NCBI RefSeq assembly: GCF_900240305.1
Contig: NZ_LT964854.1
Location: 2,542,001-2,606,000, forward strand
DNA from: Ottowia massiliensis
GTDB lineage: Bacteria; Pseudomonadota; Gammaproteobacteria; Burkholderiales; Burkholderiaceae_C
Length of the DNA: 64,000 nt
Direction: 5' to 3'
Below the pieces are notes generated by a model. That model made no database searches. It worked only from the letters and a program-made list of their open reading frames with translations, and was not told the DNA's origin. A program made the position numbers and the translations under genes. Of this stretch, positions 44,054 through 52,439 are shown piece by piece (the first letter of the stretch is position 1; every line of letters begins with the position of its first letter).

Positions 44054-46015
44054 TCACTCGCCAATGGGCACGGGGGAACGCAGGGCGAGCAAGGCCCACT
44101 GCCCCTCCAGCAGGCGGCGCAGGCGGCGCGGCTCGGGCAGGGTGATGAGTTCGGCGCGCTCCGGGGCGCTTTCGGCGGCGCTTGCCGGGGTGTTTGCAAG
44201 GCGGGCCGTTCCGGTTGTGTTTTCGGCTGCGTTGTCAGCGGCCAGCAGGCGCGGCGTGCCGCGCTCAGGGCGCGGCGCTTGCAGGCTCCAGCCGCTTTCA
44301 TCGCTTTGCTGGCGCAGCTTCCATTGCCGCCATTGCCTGTCGGCAGGCAGGGCTTGCGTCCAGCGGGCGGGCAGCTCCAGGGCCTGGCCCTGCGCGCCCA
44401 TTTGCATCTGGCTTGCTCCATCTTCCACGGCTACGGCTGCGCGTTCGGGCACGAGCACGTGGCCTGCCAAGGTCAGCGGCGCATCAGCCGCCGGGGCCAG
44501 CAGCAGCACGCGATGGCCGTGGGCCAGCTCACGCAGGGCGGCCATTTGGCCGTGCGCGAGCAGCCACAGGGCGATGGCCTGGTATTTCCGCGCAGCGGGG
44601 CTTTGCTCCTGCGCGGCTTCGTGGCCTTGCTGGCCCTGCTGCTCCAGCCAGTCCAGGTCTTCATCTTCCGGCTCCGGCTGGCCTTGCGGGCCGCCCATGT
44701 TGCGCGAGACGGCTTCCACCTTGTCGAGCGTGCCGCGCGCGCGGCCCTTGGGCACATTGCGCAGGCTCACGCGTTTGTGAATGCCTGTTTTTTCTTGCGA
44801 GGCTTGCTGCCCGGCCACTTGCTGGGCCTGCGCGGCTTCGCGGCCTTTGGCTTGCGTGGCCGAGCCTGCCTGTGTGGCCGCTTGGGCGGCGGCCTTGGCC
44901 TTGCCTTCTTGCGCGGCCTGCCTGGCCTGGGCGCTTTGCACGCTGGACGCTTGCGTGGCGGTTTGCGCCGCGCTTTGGCGCGTGGCGCTGGTTTGCGTGG
45001 CCGCCTGCGCGGCGGTTTGCTGTGTGGCTGCGCCCATGCGGGCGGCCACATTGGCGTTTTTGGCTTGCAGGCCCGCCGTGAGGGCTGCTATGGCGCTTTG
45101 GCGCGTGGCGTTGAGCAAGGCCATGTCTGCCGCGCTGGCCTGGCCCTTGCCCGCCAGCAGGGCCAGCGCCAGCGCTTGCGCCAGCAGCTGGCGCTGCGCC
45201 TGCTGCACGGCCAAAGGCTGGGCCATGCCTGCGGCGGCCATCAGCAAAGCGCCCATGCGGGCCGCTTGCTGCTGGTGCGCGGCCAGCGTACGGGTGATGG
45301 CCGCCAAGGCGGCGGGCGTGAGGCGCTGGGCCTGAAGGGCGGCTTGCGTGGCCGTTTGGGGCGTGGGCGTTTGCCCGGCAGGAGCGCGCGCTTCCTGCTG
45401 GCGCACGCTGGCCGCTTGTGTGCTGGCAGCCTGCGCTTCGGCCCGCGTGGCGGCTTGGGTTGTTGCCGCTTGCGTGGCAGTCTGCTGGGCCTGAACGGCG
45501 GGTTGCGCCTCGGGGCGCGGCTGGGGCTGAGGGGGCTGGGGTTGAACCTGCGGGCGATACGGCGGCTCGCTATCGCGCTTGGGTTCAAAGCTGGGGATGA
45601 AAGTGGGCAGCGCCGCGAAGGCGGGCAGGCCCATGTTCAGCAGGGAGGTGGAGAGGGCGCTTAAAGAGGAGGCGTAGGGCGCGCCGCCCGATTGGCCTGC
45701 GGCAAAGCTGCTGTGGTTTACGAAGGAACTGCCAACATTACCACCATTGGAAGAAAAGCCGTTTCCCCCTTCGCCAAGGTCAGTCAAATTACCATTTTGG
45801 CCACCTAAATGGCTGTCATGCGTAACCTCATTAAAGTTTTCTCTGCCAAATTGAGTTATTGCATTATCAGAAGTAGATCCGCCCGAAAGCGGATTAGAAG
45901 CACGACCAGAGTCACCTGCCGGACCTTCATTGGTAACATTATTTACATCGTGTCTTATATCTCGCGAAGAAGTAGTTGTCGTAGTTGCTTGAGTTACAAT
46001 CCTTCCAAGAACCAT
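44054..46015 (-). CDS. Large Ala/Gln/Thr-rich protein downstream of porin 1, unknown function
   Basis: This is a 653-residue protein with the strong ribosome site GGAGGAG, 27 bp after the porin stop. Residues 1-115 are Gly/Asn/Ser-rich. A hydrophobic patch (SLLNMGLPAFAALPTFIP) lies at about 125-145. About 150-410 is low complexity, built from TQAA, AQ and QAAT units. The C-terminal ~240 residues are ordered-looking and begin KTGIHKRVSLRNVPKGRARG, followed by acidic EPEDEDLDWLEQQGQQG. There is no signal peptide or known domain. The long Gln/Ala linker loosely recalls length-control or surface-linked proteins, but nothing supports a specific function. A decayed paralogue follows porin 2. Confidence 0.6.
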   Translation of the reverse strand: MVLGRIVTQATTTTTSSRDIRHDVNNVTNEGPAGDSGRASNPLSGGSTSDNAITQFGRENFNEVTHDSHLGGQNGNLTDLGEGGNGFSSNGGNVGSSFVNHSSFAAGQSGGAPYASSLSALSTSLLNMGLPAFAALPTFIPSFEPKRDSEPPYRPQVQPQPPQPQPRPEAQPAVQAQQTATQAATTQAATRAEAQAASTQAASVRQQEARAPAGQTPTPQTATQAALQAQRLTPAALAAITRTLAAHQQQAARMGALLMAAAGMAQPLAVQQAQRQLLAQALALALLAGKGQASAADMALLNATRQSAIAALTAGLQAKNANVAARMGAATQQTAAQAATQTSATRQSAAQTATQASSVQSAQARQAAQEGKAKAAAQAATQAGSATQAKGREAAQAQQVAGQQASQEKTGIHKRVSLRNVPKGRARGTLDKVEAVSRNMGGPQGQPEPEDEDLDWLEQQGQQGHEAAQEQSPAARKYQAIALWLLAHGQMAALRELAHGHRVLLLAPAADAPLTLAGHVLVPERAAVAVEDGASQMQMGAQGQALELPARWTQALPADRQWRQWKLRQQSDESGWSLQAPRPERGTPRLLAADNAAENTTGTARLANTPASAAESAPERAELITLPEPRRLRRLLEGQWALLALRSPVPIGE

Positions 46016-46042
46016 TGGCTACTCCTCCGCTACATTTCAGAA

Positions 46043-47023
46043 TCAGAAGCGATGCTGAATACCTACACCATAATTATTTCCACCTTCAAGGCGCAAATAA
46101 TCCGCATAAATAAAGGTACGCTTAGAAAGCGCATACTTCGCAGCAAACGTGCCCTCCGTATATTTTTTGAGCTTATAAGTCACATTCTGCAGCGCATATT
46201 CACTCTTATGCTGGCGTTGCAACTCAAGTGCCAATGTTATATTATCAAAATCCACAGAACCGCCAACACTATACCCTGCCATACGAGTTTTAGAACCAGC
46301 AGGAAGAGCTGGAAATATTTGGTCGCGCGTATCGTAGTAACCAACAGAAAGAGCAAACATGCCAAAATTGTACTTGGCACCTAACGCATAATTTGCTTTA
46401 CTGTCTTTAGTTTTATTGTACGCAGCAGCAGCAACTAGTGGACCATTGTCGTACATCAGATTAAGGTCATATTTCGCTTTATTATTATTGTCGGCTTTGG
46501 TTATAAAGGCAACTTCAGCGCTAAAGCCACCAAACACAGGAGTTTTGTAGCTAAATTGACTACTAGAGCGCGATGCCTGTCCAACAGAAGCATAACGTTC
46601 AATCGAGGAGGAATAATTCACATCGCCAAAAATATTCCAGGCAACTATAGCACTATGACTTGGAGTAACAGATTGCCCCATTTTGAATCGCCCAAAACCA
46701 CCTTCCAACCACAAGTTGGCCGCCCGGGCATAATTTGTTTTAAGAAGCTGGTGATTTGGTTGAATTACCGCGCCATCTTCAAGATTGACATACTGCTCCA
46801 ATTTGAAGCCCGCCTTAAGACCGCCCCCTAAATCTTCAATCCCTCGAAAACCAATGTAGCTGGTAGTGTGATTAACTATACGGCCACTAATCATCCCGAT
46901 TTTTTGACCCGCTTCTTTCCCAATCCCCACGTCCGCCACGCCATAAAGCGTGACCGAAGACTGGGCGAGTGCAGCGCCGGAAACAAGCGTCAAAGCGGCC
47001 AAAGCCAGCAGATTCTTTTTCAT
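46043..47023 (-). CDS. Gram-negative trimeric porin (porin 1)
   Basis: This is a 326-residue outer-membrane porin of the 16-strand betaproteobacterial type. The signal peptide MKKNLLALAALTLVSGAALA is followed by QSSVTLYGVADVGI, the typical first strand. It has SYIGFRGIEDLGGGLKAGFK, the constriction-loop region LWLEGGFGRFKMG, and the C-terminal strand NNYGVGIQHRF ending in Phe. Its GC is lower than in its neighbours. The upstream region carries a CRP-like palindrome at 47088-47103. It forms an operon-like pair with the Ala/Gln-rich gene. Confidence 0.95.
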   Translation of the reverse strand: MKKNLLALAALTLVSGAALAQSSVTLYGVADVGIGKEAGQKIGMISGRIVNHTTSYIGFRGIEDLGGGLKAGFKLEQYVNLEDGAVIQPNHQLLKTNYARAANLWLEGGFGRFKMGQSVTPSHSAIVAWNIFGDVNYSSSIERYASVGQASRSSSQFSYKTPVFGGFSAEVAFITKADNNNKAKYDLNLMYDNGPLVAAAAYNKTKDSKANYALGAKYNFGMFALSVGYYDTRDQIFPALPAGSKTRMAGYSVGGSVDFDNITLALELQRQHKSEYALQNVTYKLKKYTEGTFAAKYALSKRTFIYADYLRLEGGNNYGVGIQHRF

Positions 47024-47087
47024 TTGAATTGCCTTTCAAATCAGGGAAAATAGTGAAAACAAGACCCTTCACAGGGCGCGAAAACGG

Positions 47088-47103
47088 TGTGAATTAAATC
47101 ACA
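47088..47103. promoter_or_regulatory. CRP/FNR-type operator upstream of porin 1
   Basis: TGTGAATTAAATCACA is a perfect TGTGA-N6-TCACA palindrome, the consensus for CRP-family regulators, centred about 72 bp before the porin start codon. The same site, with one change, is upstream of porin 2. Confidence 0.7.
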
Positions 47104-47365
47104 GTCCTGGCCGCCCGCCAATAGGCCAAGCCCCCGTAAAAACACGATGTTGCAATTTGCCCGCGCCTGTCCGCGCCTGCGCGGGCCTCTTTTCCCCTGC
47201 GGCGCCGGGGCAGGCGCGCAGGGCGCGGCAGGTGTTGCGCTTTTTCAACTGCGCCCATCCGCTCCGCCGTTTCCTTCGCCGTTTCTTCAGCCGCAGCAAG
47301 TCACGGAATGCCCCGCCTTGCGCCAAGCAAGCCGCAGCCTGTCCGGCCAGAGCGGCCCGCTGCCC

Positions 47366-48796
47366 GTCCAGCAGGCGGCGCAGGCGGCGCGGCTCGGGCA
47401 GGGTGATGAGTTCGGCGCGCTCCGGGGCGCTTTCGGCGGCGCTTGCCGGGGTGTTTGCAAGGCGGGCCGTTCCGGTTGTGTTTTCGGCTGCGTTGTCAGC
47501 GGCCAGCAGGCGCGGCGTGCCGCGCTCAGGGCGCGGCGCTTGCAGGCTCCAGCCGCTTTCATCGCTTTGCTGGCGCAGCTTCCATTGCCGCCATTGCCTG
47601 TCGGCAGGCAGGGCTTGCGTCCAGCGGGCGGGCAGCTCCAGGGCCTGGCCCTGCGCGCCCATTTGCATCTGGCTTGCTCCATCTTCCACGGCTACGGCTG
47701 CGCGTTCGGGCACGAGCACGTGGCCTGCCAAGGTCAGCGGCGCATCAGCCGCCGGGGCCAGCAGCAGCACGCGATGGCCGTGGGCCAGCTCACGCAGGGC
47801 GGCCATTTGGCCGTGCGCGAGCAGCCACAGGGCGATGGCCTGGTATTTCCGCGCAGCGGGGCTTTGCTCCTGCGCGGCTTCGTGGCCTTGCTGGCCCTGC
47901 TGCTCCAGCCAGTCCAGGTCTTCATCTTCCGGCTCCGGCTGGCCTTGCGGGCCGCCCATGTTGCGCGAGACGGCTTCCACCTTGTCGAGCGTGCCGCGCG
48001 CGCGGCCCTTGGGCACATTGCGCAGGCTCACGCGTTTGTGAATGCCTGTTTTTTCTTGCGAGGCTTGCTGCCCNTTCCGCGCAGCGGGGCTTTGCTCCTG
48101 CGCGGCTTCGTGGCCTTGCTGGCCCTGCTGCTCCAGCCAGTCCAGGTCTTCATCTTCCGGCTCCGGCTGGCCTGGCGGGCCGCCCATGTTGCGCGAGACG
48201 GCTTCCACCTTGTCGAGCGTGCCGCGCGCGCGGCCCTTGGGCACATTGCGCAGGCTCACGCGTTTGTGAATGCCTGTTTTTTCTTGCGAGGCTTGCTGCC
48301 CAGCCACTTGCTGGGCCATGCGCCCATGCGGACCGCTGGCGGCAGTTGCGCGGCCAGCGTGCGGGTGATGGCCAGGGCGGCAGGCGTGCGGCGCTGGGCC
48401 TGAAGGGGCGGCTTGCATGGCCGATGGAGGTGTGTGGGTCTGCCCCGCAGCGTGCGCCGCTGGCAGGGCGCGCGCTGGCCGCTGGTGTGCTGGCCGCTGG
48501 CGCTTCGGCCTGCATGCGGCTTGGGCGCTGCCGCTTGCGGGGCGGCCTGCTGGGCCTGAACGGCGGGGTGCGGCTGGGGTTGAAGCTGGGTTTGAACCGG
48601 CGGGCAATACGGCAAGCGACAGGGCGGCGCGCCATCGCGCCTGGGTTCAAAGCCGGGGGATGAAAACAGGCAGCGCCGCGAAGGCGGGCAGGCCCATGTT
48701 CAGCGGGGAAATGAACAAGACGTTTGAAAAGGCGGCAGGGCGCGAAGAAGCAGCTTGCAGAATGGCCTGACTTGCAAGCCTTCCGGTAAAAACCAT
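47366..48796 (-). pseudogene. Decayed second copy of the Ala/Gln-rich protein gene
   Basis: It starts MVFTGRLASQAILQAAS at 48796, 28 bp after the porin 2 stop, and shares LNMGLPAFAALPVFIP with copy 1. An extra G in 48655-48659 then breaks the frame (stop after FIPRL). A deletion of the TQAA-rich part joins RMGA to MAQQVAGQQ out of frame. The C-terminal block at 47367-48073 appears identical to 44106-44812. The unknown base n at 48074 separates two near-identical 227-base segments (47847-48073 and 48075-48301), most likely an unmerged contig overlap. Past 47366 the two copies diverge, and the open frame runs on to 47099. Confidence 0.75.
48075..48301. repeat. Near-duplicate 227-base segment next to the assembly gap
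   Basis: This segment matches 47847-48073, and 44586-44812, with a single visible difference near 48174. The adjoining n suggests two contig ends covering the same sequence. Confidence 0.8.
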
Positions 48797-48824
48797 CCGC
48801 CACTCCTTCGCCACGCTTTGAAAA

Positions 48825-49812
48825 TCAGAAGCGGTGTTGAATGCCTACGCCATAATTATTTTTATTCATCATTCTCAGATAATCAGCATAAATAAAAGTA
48901 CGCTTTGATAGCGCATATTTAGCTTCCACTACACCTTCAGTATATTTTTTATATTTCTGAAGCACATTCTGCTGACGAATCTCACTCTTATGCTGCCGTT
49001 GCAATTCAACCGCCAGCGTAATATTATCAAATTTAACAGAACCACCGACACTAAAACCAGCCAGTTTCATTTCTGCGCCTGTCGCAAACGATTGTCCCAC
49101 TAAATTGCGAATGCCATAGTATCCGGCAGACAGTGCAAACATACCAAAATCATATTTGGCACCTAACGCATAATTTGCTTTTGCATCTTGAATTTTATTA
49201 TAAGCAACACCTGCTATGATCGGGCCGTTTTCATAAACCACATTCAGGTCATATTTGGCCTTATTGCCATTGTCGCCTTTTGCGACAAAAGCGACTTCGG
49301 CACTAAACCCAGCAAACACTGGTGTTTTATAGCTAAATTGACTGCTGGAACGCGCCCAACGCCCTACAGCGGAATATCGATTTAAAGATGGGGAATAAAC
49401 TGCATCTCCCACAATACTCCATGCCAACATAGCATTATAGCTAGGCGTTTCAGAGCGCCCCATCTTGAATTGACCGAAACCACCCTCCAGCCACAAATTG
49501 GCAGCACGGCCATAGGTTTCATTTTCATTGCCTAAAAACCCATTTGGAGAAGCCGTTGCGCCATTTTTCATATTAACGTATTGTTCCAGCCTGAAGCCAG
49601 CTTTCAGACCACCACCCAAATCTTCAATACCACGAAAACCAATATAGCTAGTTGCATTATTTACTGCATTACCACTAATCATGCCCACCTTTTTTCCCGG
49701 CTTCTTTCCCAATCCCCACATCCGCCACGCCATAAAGCGTGACCGAAGATTGGGCGAGTGCAGCGCCGGAAACAAGCGTCAAAGCGGCCAGAGCCAGCAG
49801 ATTCTTTTTCAT
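48825..49812 (-). pseudogene. Trimeric porin (porin 2) with homopolymer frameshift
   Basis: The signal peptide starts at 49812 (MKKNLLALAALTLVSGAALA, then QSSVTLYGVADVGIGKEAG) and runs into a +1 frame at a run of six T at 49690-49695 (six A on the coding strand). With five A the protein continues GKKVGMISG and then SYIGFRGIEDLGGGLKAGFR and is complete to the terminal GVGIQHRF. It is about 329 residues and clearly paralogous to porin 1, with most changes in the loops. Either the gene is switched off or decayed, or one base is a sequencing error. Confidence 0.85.
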
Positions 49813-49868
49813 TTGAATTGCCTTTCAAGTCAAGAATGATGAAAAACCCTTTGCAGGGCGCGAAAGAG

Positions 49869-49884
49869 TGTGCATTAAATCACA
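49869..49884. promoter_or_regulatory. CRP/FNR-type operator upstream of porin 2
   Basis: TGTGCATTAAATCACA matches the porin 1 operator with one change in the left half-site, at nearly the same distance from the start (centre about 64 bp upstream). Confidence 0.6.
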
Positions 49885-50037
49885 GCTGCAACCATCTGCC
49901 AATAGGTCATTCCCGCAAAAACACGAATGTTGCAATTTGCCCGCAGCCGCGCGCCCTTCTTGGCCGCCGCCCTGCTTCAGGCAAGCACCCGGCGTGCGAA
50001 TATTGGAAAAACTGACAGCGAAACAGGAGAAGGCGTG

Positions 50038-50337
50038 ATGAAAGATTAGGCGCATGACGATGCGATGGCAGAAATCTTCCGCAAAGACCCAGCCTATGCG
50101 GTAGAGCTGCTGAACAGCATTCTTGAAGACGGCGATCAAGGCGAGCTGCTGATCGCACTTCGCCAAATGGCGAAGGCGTTTGGCGGCATGTCAAAGGCGC
50201 AGGGCAGCGGAGCGCGTATTGACTGCGCGCTGTCCGCAAAGGGCCATCCAGAAATTCACAGCCTGCTGGCGATTCTCAAGACGATGGGCCTGCGCCTTGC
50301 GGTACAGCCCATTCAGCATCCGGCAAGGCGCGCATAA
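50038..50337 (+). pseudogene. Degenerate HigA-type antitoxin/addiction-module antidote gene
   Basis: The product MAEIFRKDPAYAVELLNSIL, then EDGDQGELLIALRQMAKAFG, and the end LSAKGHPEIHSLLAILKTMG, then LRLAVQPI match the antidote family whose partners are HigB/RelE-like toxins. The likely true start is the ATG at 50038 after ACAGGAGAAGG, but it meets TAG at codon 4 (MKD-stop-AHDDAM). Only an internal ATG at 50065 gives an open frame. The DNA-binding helix segment is also altered (SKAQGSGARIDCA). No toxin gene is nearby. It probably no longer works. Confidence 0.65.
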
Positions 50338-50350
50338 AACGGATGGGCAT

Positions 50351-50380
50351 AAAAAAGCCGGCTTCGCAGCCGGCTTTTTT
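50351..50380. terminator. Bidirectional Rho-independent terminator
   Basis: AAAAAAGCCGGC-TTCGCA-GCCGGCTTTTTT is a perfect inverted repeat between the antitoxin remnant and the minus-strand ppiB, serving both. Confidence 0.92.
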
Positions 50381-50407
50381 GCGTGGAGCGGCGGGCAGGA
50401 GCCTGCT

Positions 50408-50914
50408 TCAGAGCGCCACGGCTTTTTCAATGACCACATCGGCGCGGGGCACGTTTTCGTGAAAGCCTTTGCTGCCGGTGGGTACGGCCTTGATGGCGTC
50501 TACCACGTTTTGGCCGGAGATGACTTTGCCAAAGACGGCGTAGCCCCAGCCTTGCGGCGTGGGGGCGGTGTGGTTGAGAAAACCGTTGTCGGCCACGTTG
50601 ATGAAGAACTGCGCAGTGGCCGAGTGCGGGTCGCCCGTGCGGGCCATGGCGATGGTGTAGGCGTTGTTTTTCAGGCCGTTGGCCGCTTCGTTCTGGATGG
50701 GGGCGGCGGTGGGCTTTTGTTTCATGCCAGGCTCGAAGCCGCCGCCCTGGATCATGAAGCCGTCTATCACGCGGTGGAAGATGGTGTTGTCGTAATGGCC
50801 TTTTTTCACGTATTCGAGAAAGTTGGCGACGGTTTGCGGCGCGCTGGCGGCGTCCAGCTCGAGGGTGATGACGCCGTGGTCTTTGATGTGCAGTTCGACT
50901 TTGGGGTTGCTCAT
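50408..50914 (-). CDS. ppiB: Cytoplasmic peptidyl-prolyl cis-trans isomerase (cyclophilin B)
   Basis: This is a 168-residue cyclophilin with no signal peptide. It has YDNTIFHRVIDGFMIQGGGF with the catalytic Arg and Phe, MARTGDPHSATAQFFINV and the closing GYAVFGKVISGQNVVDAI. It catalyses proline isomerisation in protein folding. It lies 22 bp downstream of a second cyclophilin on the same strand, a pair common in Burkholderiales. Confidence 0.95.
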   Translation of the reverse strand: MSNPKVELHIKDHGVITLELDAASAPQTVANFLEYVKKGHYDNTIFHRVIDGFMIQGGGFEPGMKQKPTAAPIQNEAANGLKNNAYTIAMARTGDPHSATAQFFINVADNGFLNHTAPTPQGWGYAVFGKVISGQNVVDAIKAVPTGSKGFHENVPRADVVIEKAVAL

Positions 50915-50936
50915 GGGGTTTCTCCTTGGGGTTGCT

Positions 50937-51626
50937 TTACATCACGCGGGCTGATTCGATGACGATTTGCTTTTGCGGCACGTCCGTGGGGAAGGGGCCG
51001 CCTGCGCCGGTGGGGGCGTTGTGGATTTTTTCGACGGTGTCCATGCCTTCGATGACTTTGCCGAAGACGGTGTAGCCGAACAGGTTGAGGTTGTGCGTGA
51101 GCTGCTGGCGCGGGATGTTGGTGTAGGTTTTGCCGTGGATGGTGATTTCCTTGACAGGATCGCCTTCAGGAATGACGACGGGGTCCAGCCGCGTGTTGTC
51201 GGCGGTGTTGATGAAGAACTGCGCGGTGGCCGAGTGCGGGTCGCCCGTGCGGGCCATGGCCACCATGCCGACGGTGTTGTGCAGGCCCTTGGCGGCGGAT
51301 TCGCGCCCTTCGTGCTTGACGGAGGGGCGGGTGGGTTTTTGCCGGTAGTCCTTGTCAAAGCCGCCGCCTTGCACCATGAAGCCTTTGATGACGCGGTGAA
51401 AGACGGTGCCGTCGTAGAACTTGTCGTTCACGTATTGCAGAAAGTTTTCAACGGTTTTGGGGGCTTTGTCGGGGTATAGCTCGATGACGAAGCTGCCTTC
51501 GCTGGTGACGAATTGCACGCGCGGGGCGGCATCGGCCGCGTGGGCGGGCAGCGCGAGCGCGGCAGCCAGCGTGGCGGCGCCGGCCAGGCTGGCCAGGCGG
51601 CGGCGGGTCAGGCGCATGAAGCTCAT
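50937..51626 (-). CDS. ppiA: Periplasmic peptidyl-prolyl cis-trans isomerase (cyclophilin A type)
   Basis: This is 229 residues. The signal peptide has an RRR n-region and ends at ALPAHAADA. The catalytic domain has YDGTVFHRVIKGFMVQGGGF, MARTGDPHSATAQFFINTAD and FGYTVFGKVIEGMDTVEKI, with an insertion (PVVIPEGDPVKEITIHGKTY) before the last core strand. It should act on proline bonds of exported proteins. Confidence 0.93.
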   Translation of the reverse strand: MSFMRLTRRRLASLAGAATLAAALALPAHAADAAPRVQFVTSEGSFVIELYPDKAPKTVENFLQYVNDKFYDGTVFHRVIKGFMVQGGGFDKDYRQKPTRPSVKHEGRESAAKGLHNTVGMVAMARTGDPHSATAQFFINTADNTRLDPVVIPEGDPVKEITIHGKTYTNIPRQQLTHNLNLFGYTVFGKVIEGMDTVEKIHNAPTGAGGPFPTDVPQKQIVIESARVM

Positions 51627-51690
51627 GGGTCTCTCCTTGTGAAATGAAAAAAGGGGCGGGGAAAAAGCGAAAAAAAGCCGCGTCGCCGCT

Positions 51691-52269
51691 TCAGCGCAGC
51701 AGTTTGCCGATGGCGGCGGCCTTGTCCGTCAGGCGCTGGCGTGCTTCGCCTGCCGATTCGGGGCGGGCGGCGGCTTGTTCGTAGGCGCTGGCGGCCAGGC
51801 GCAGGTAAACGTCGCCCAGGTTTTCGCGCGCGGTGGCGTAGCCGGGGTCCAGGCGCAGGGCGGTTTCCAGCGCTTCACGGGCTTTTTCCAGATGGCCGTT
51901 GGCGGCGTGGAGCACGGCCAGGTTGTTGTATGGCTCGGCCAGCTCGGGGTAGTCGCGCGTGAGCTGCACCAGCGCGGCTTCGGCTTCGTCAGTGCGGCCG
52001 CTTTGCGCCAGCAGGTTGCTCTGAATGAAGCGCATCTGCACATCTTGCGGTTCGCGCTCCAGGTATTCGCGCGCTTTGGCCAGGGCTTCATCGGTGCGGC
52101 CTTGCTGCGCCAGGCGGGTGATCTGGGCGGGCAGCGGCTCGGCCTGGGCCGCTTGCCGGGCATGGGCTGCGCCACCTGCCAGCGCAGCCAGCGCCATCAG
52201 GGCAATGGCCGCGCGGTGCGGGCGATGGAAAAAGCGCGGGGGGAAAGAGAGTGAAGGCATCAGGCGCAT
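51691..52269 (-). CDS. Exported TPR-repeat protein
   Basis: This is 192 residues with an N-terminal signal peptide (AALAGGAAHARQAAQAE). At least three TPR-like units follow: ITRLAQQGRTDEALAKAREY, IQSNLLAQSGRTDEAEAALV and NLAVLHAANGHLEKAREALE. It is likely a periplasmic scaffold. It lies upstream of the cyclophilin genes on the same strand and is divergent from cysS. Confidence 0.85.
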   Translation of the reverse strand: MRLMPSLSFPPRFFHRPHRAAIALMALAALAGGAAHARQAAQAEPLPAQITRLAQQGRTDEALAKAREYLEREPQDVQMRFIQSNLLAQSGRTDEAEAALVQLTRDYPELAEPYNNLAVLHAANGHLEKAREALETALRLDPGYATARENLGDVYLRLAASAYEQAAARPESAGEARQRLTDKAAAIGKLLR

Positions 52270-52439
52270 GAAAAGACAAAAGGCTACGAGAGGCAGCCTT
52301 CTAAAATTCGCGGCATTTTATTCAGCGCCCTTGCAGCGCCTGCTCCCCCGGGCGGCCTCACGGGCGGCCCTCTGAGCGGCCTTCGCGGCCTGCGGCCCCC
52401 GCGCCCGCCACAAAAGCCCACTTCTCCCACGCCCTTGCC

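Noticed and set aside
44030..45664. Plus-strand Leu/Arg/Gly-rich frames opposite the Ala/Gln-rich gene
   Set aside because: The minus-strand frame has a strong ribosome site and lies in an operon with the porin; the plus frames are low-complexity mirrors.
44054..46015. Type III secretion or flagellar hook-length control protein
   Set aside because: The Gln/Ala-rich build is suggestive, but no secretion genes are nearby and no conserved C-terminal motif was seen.
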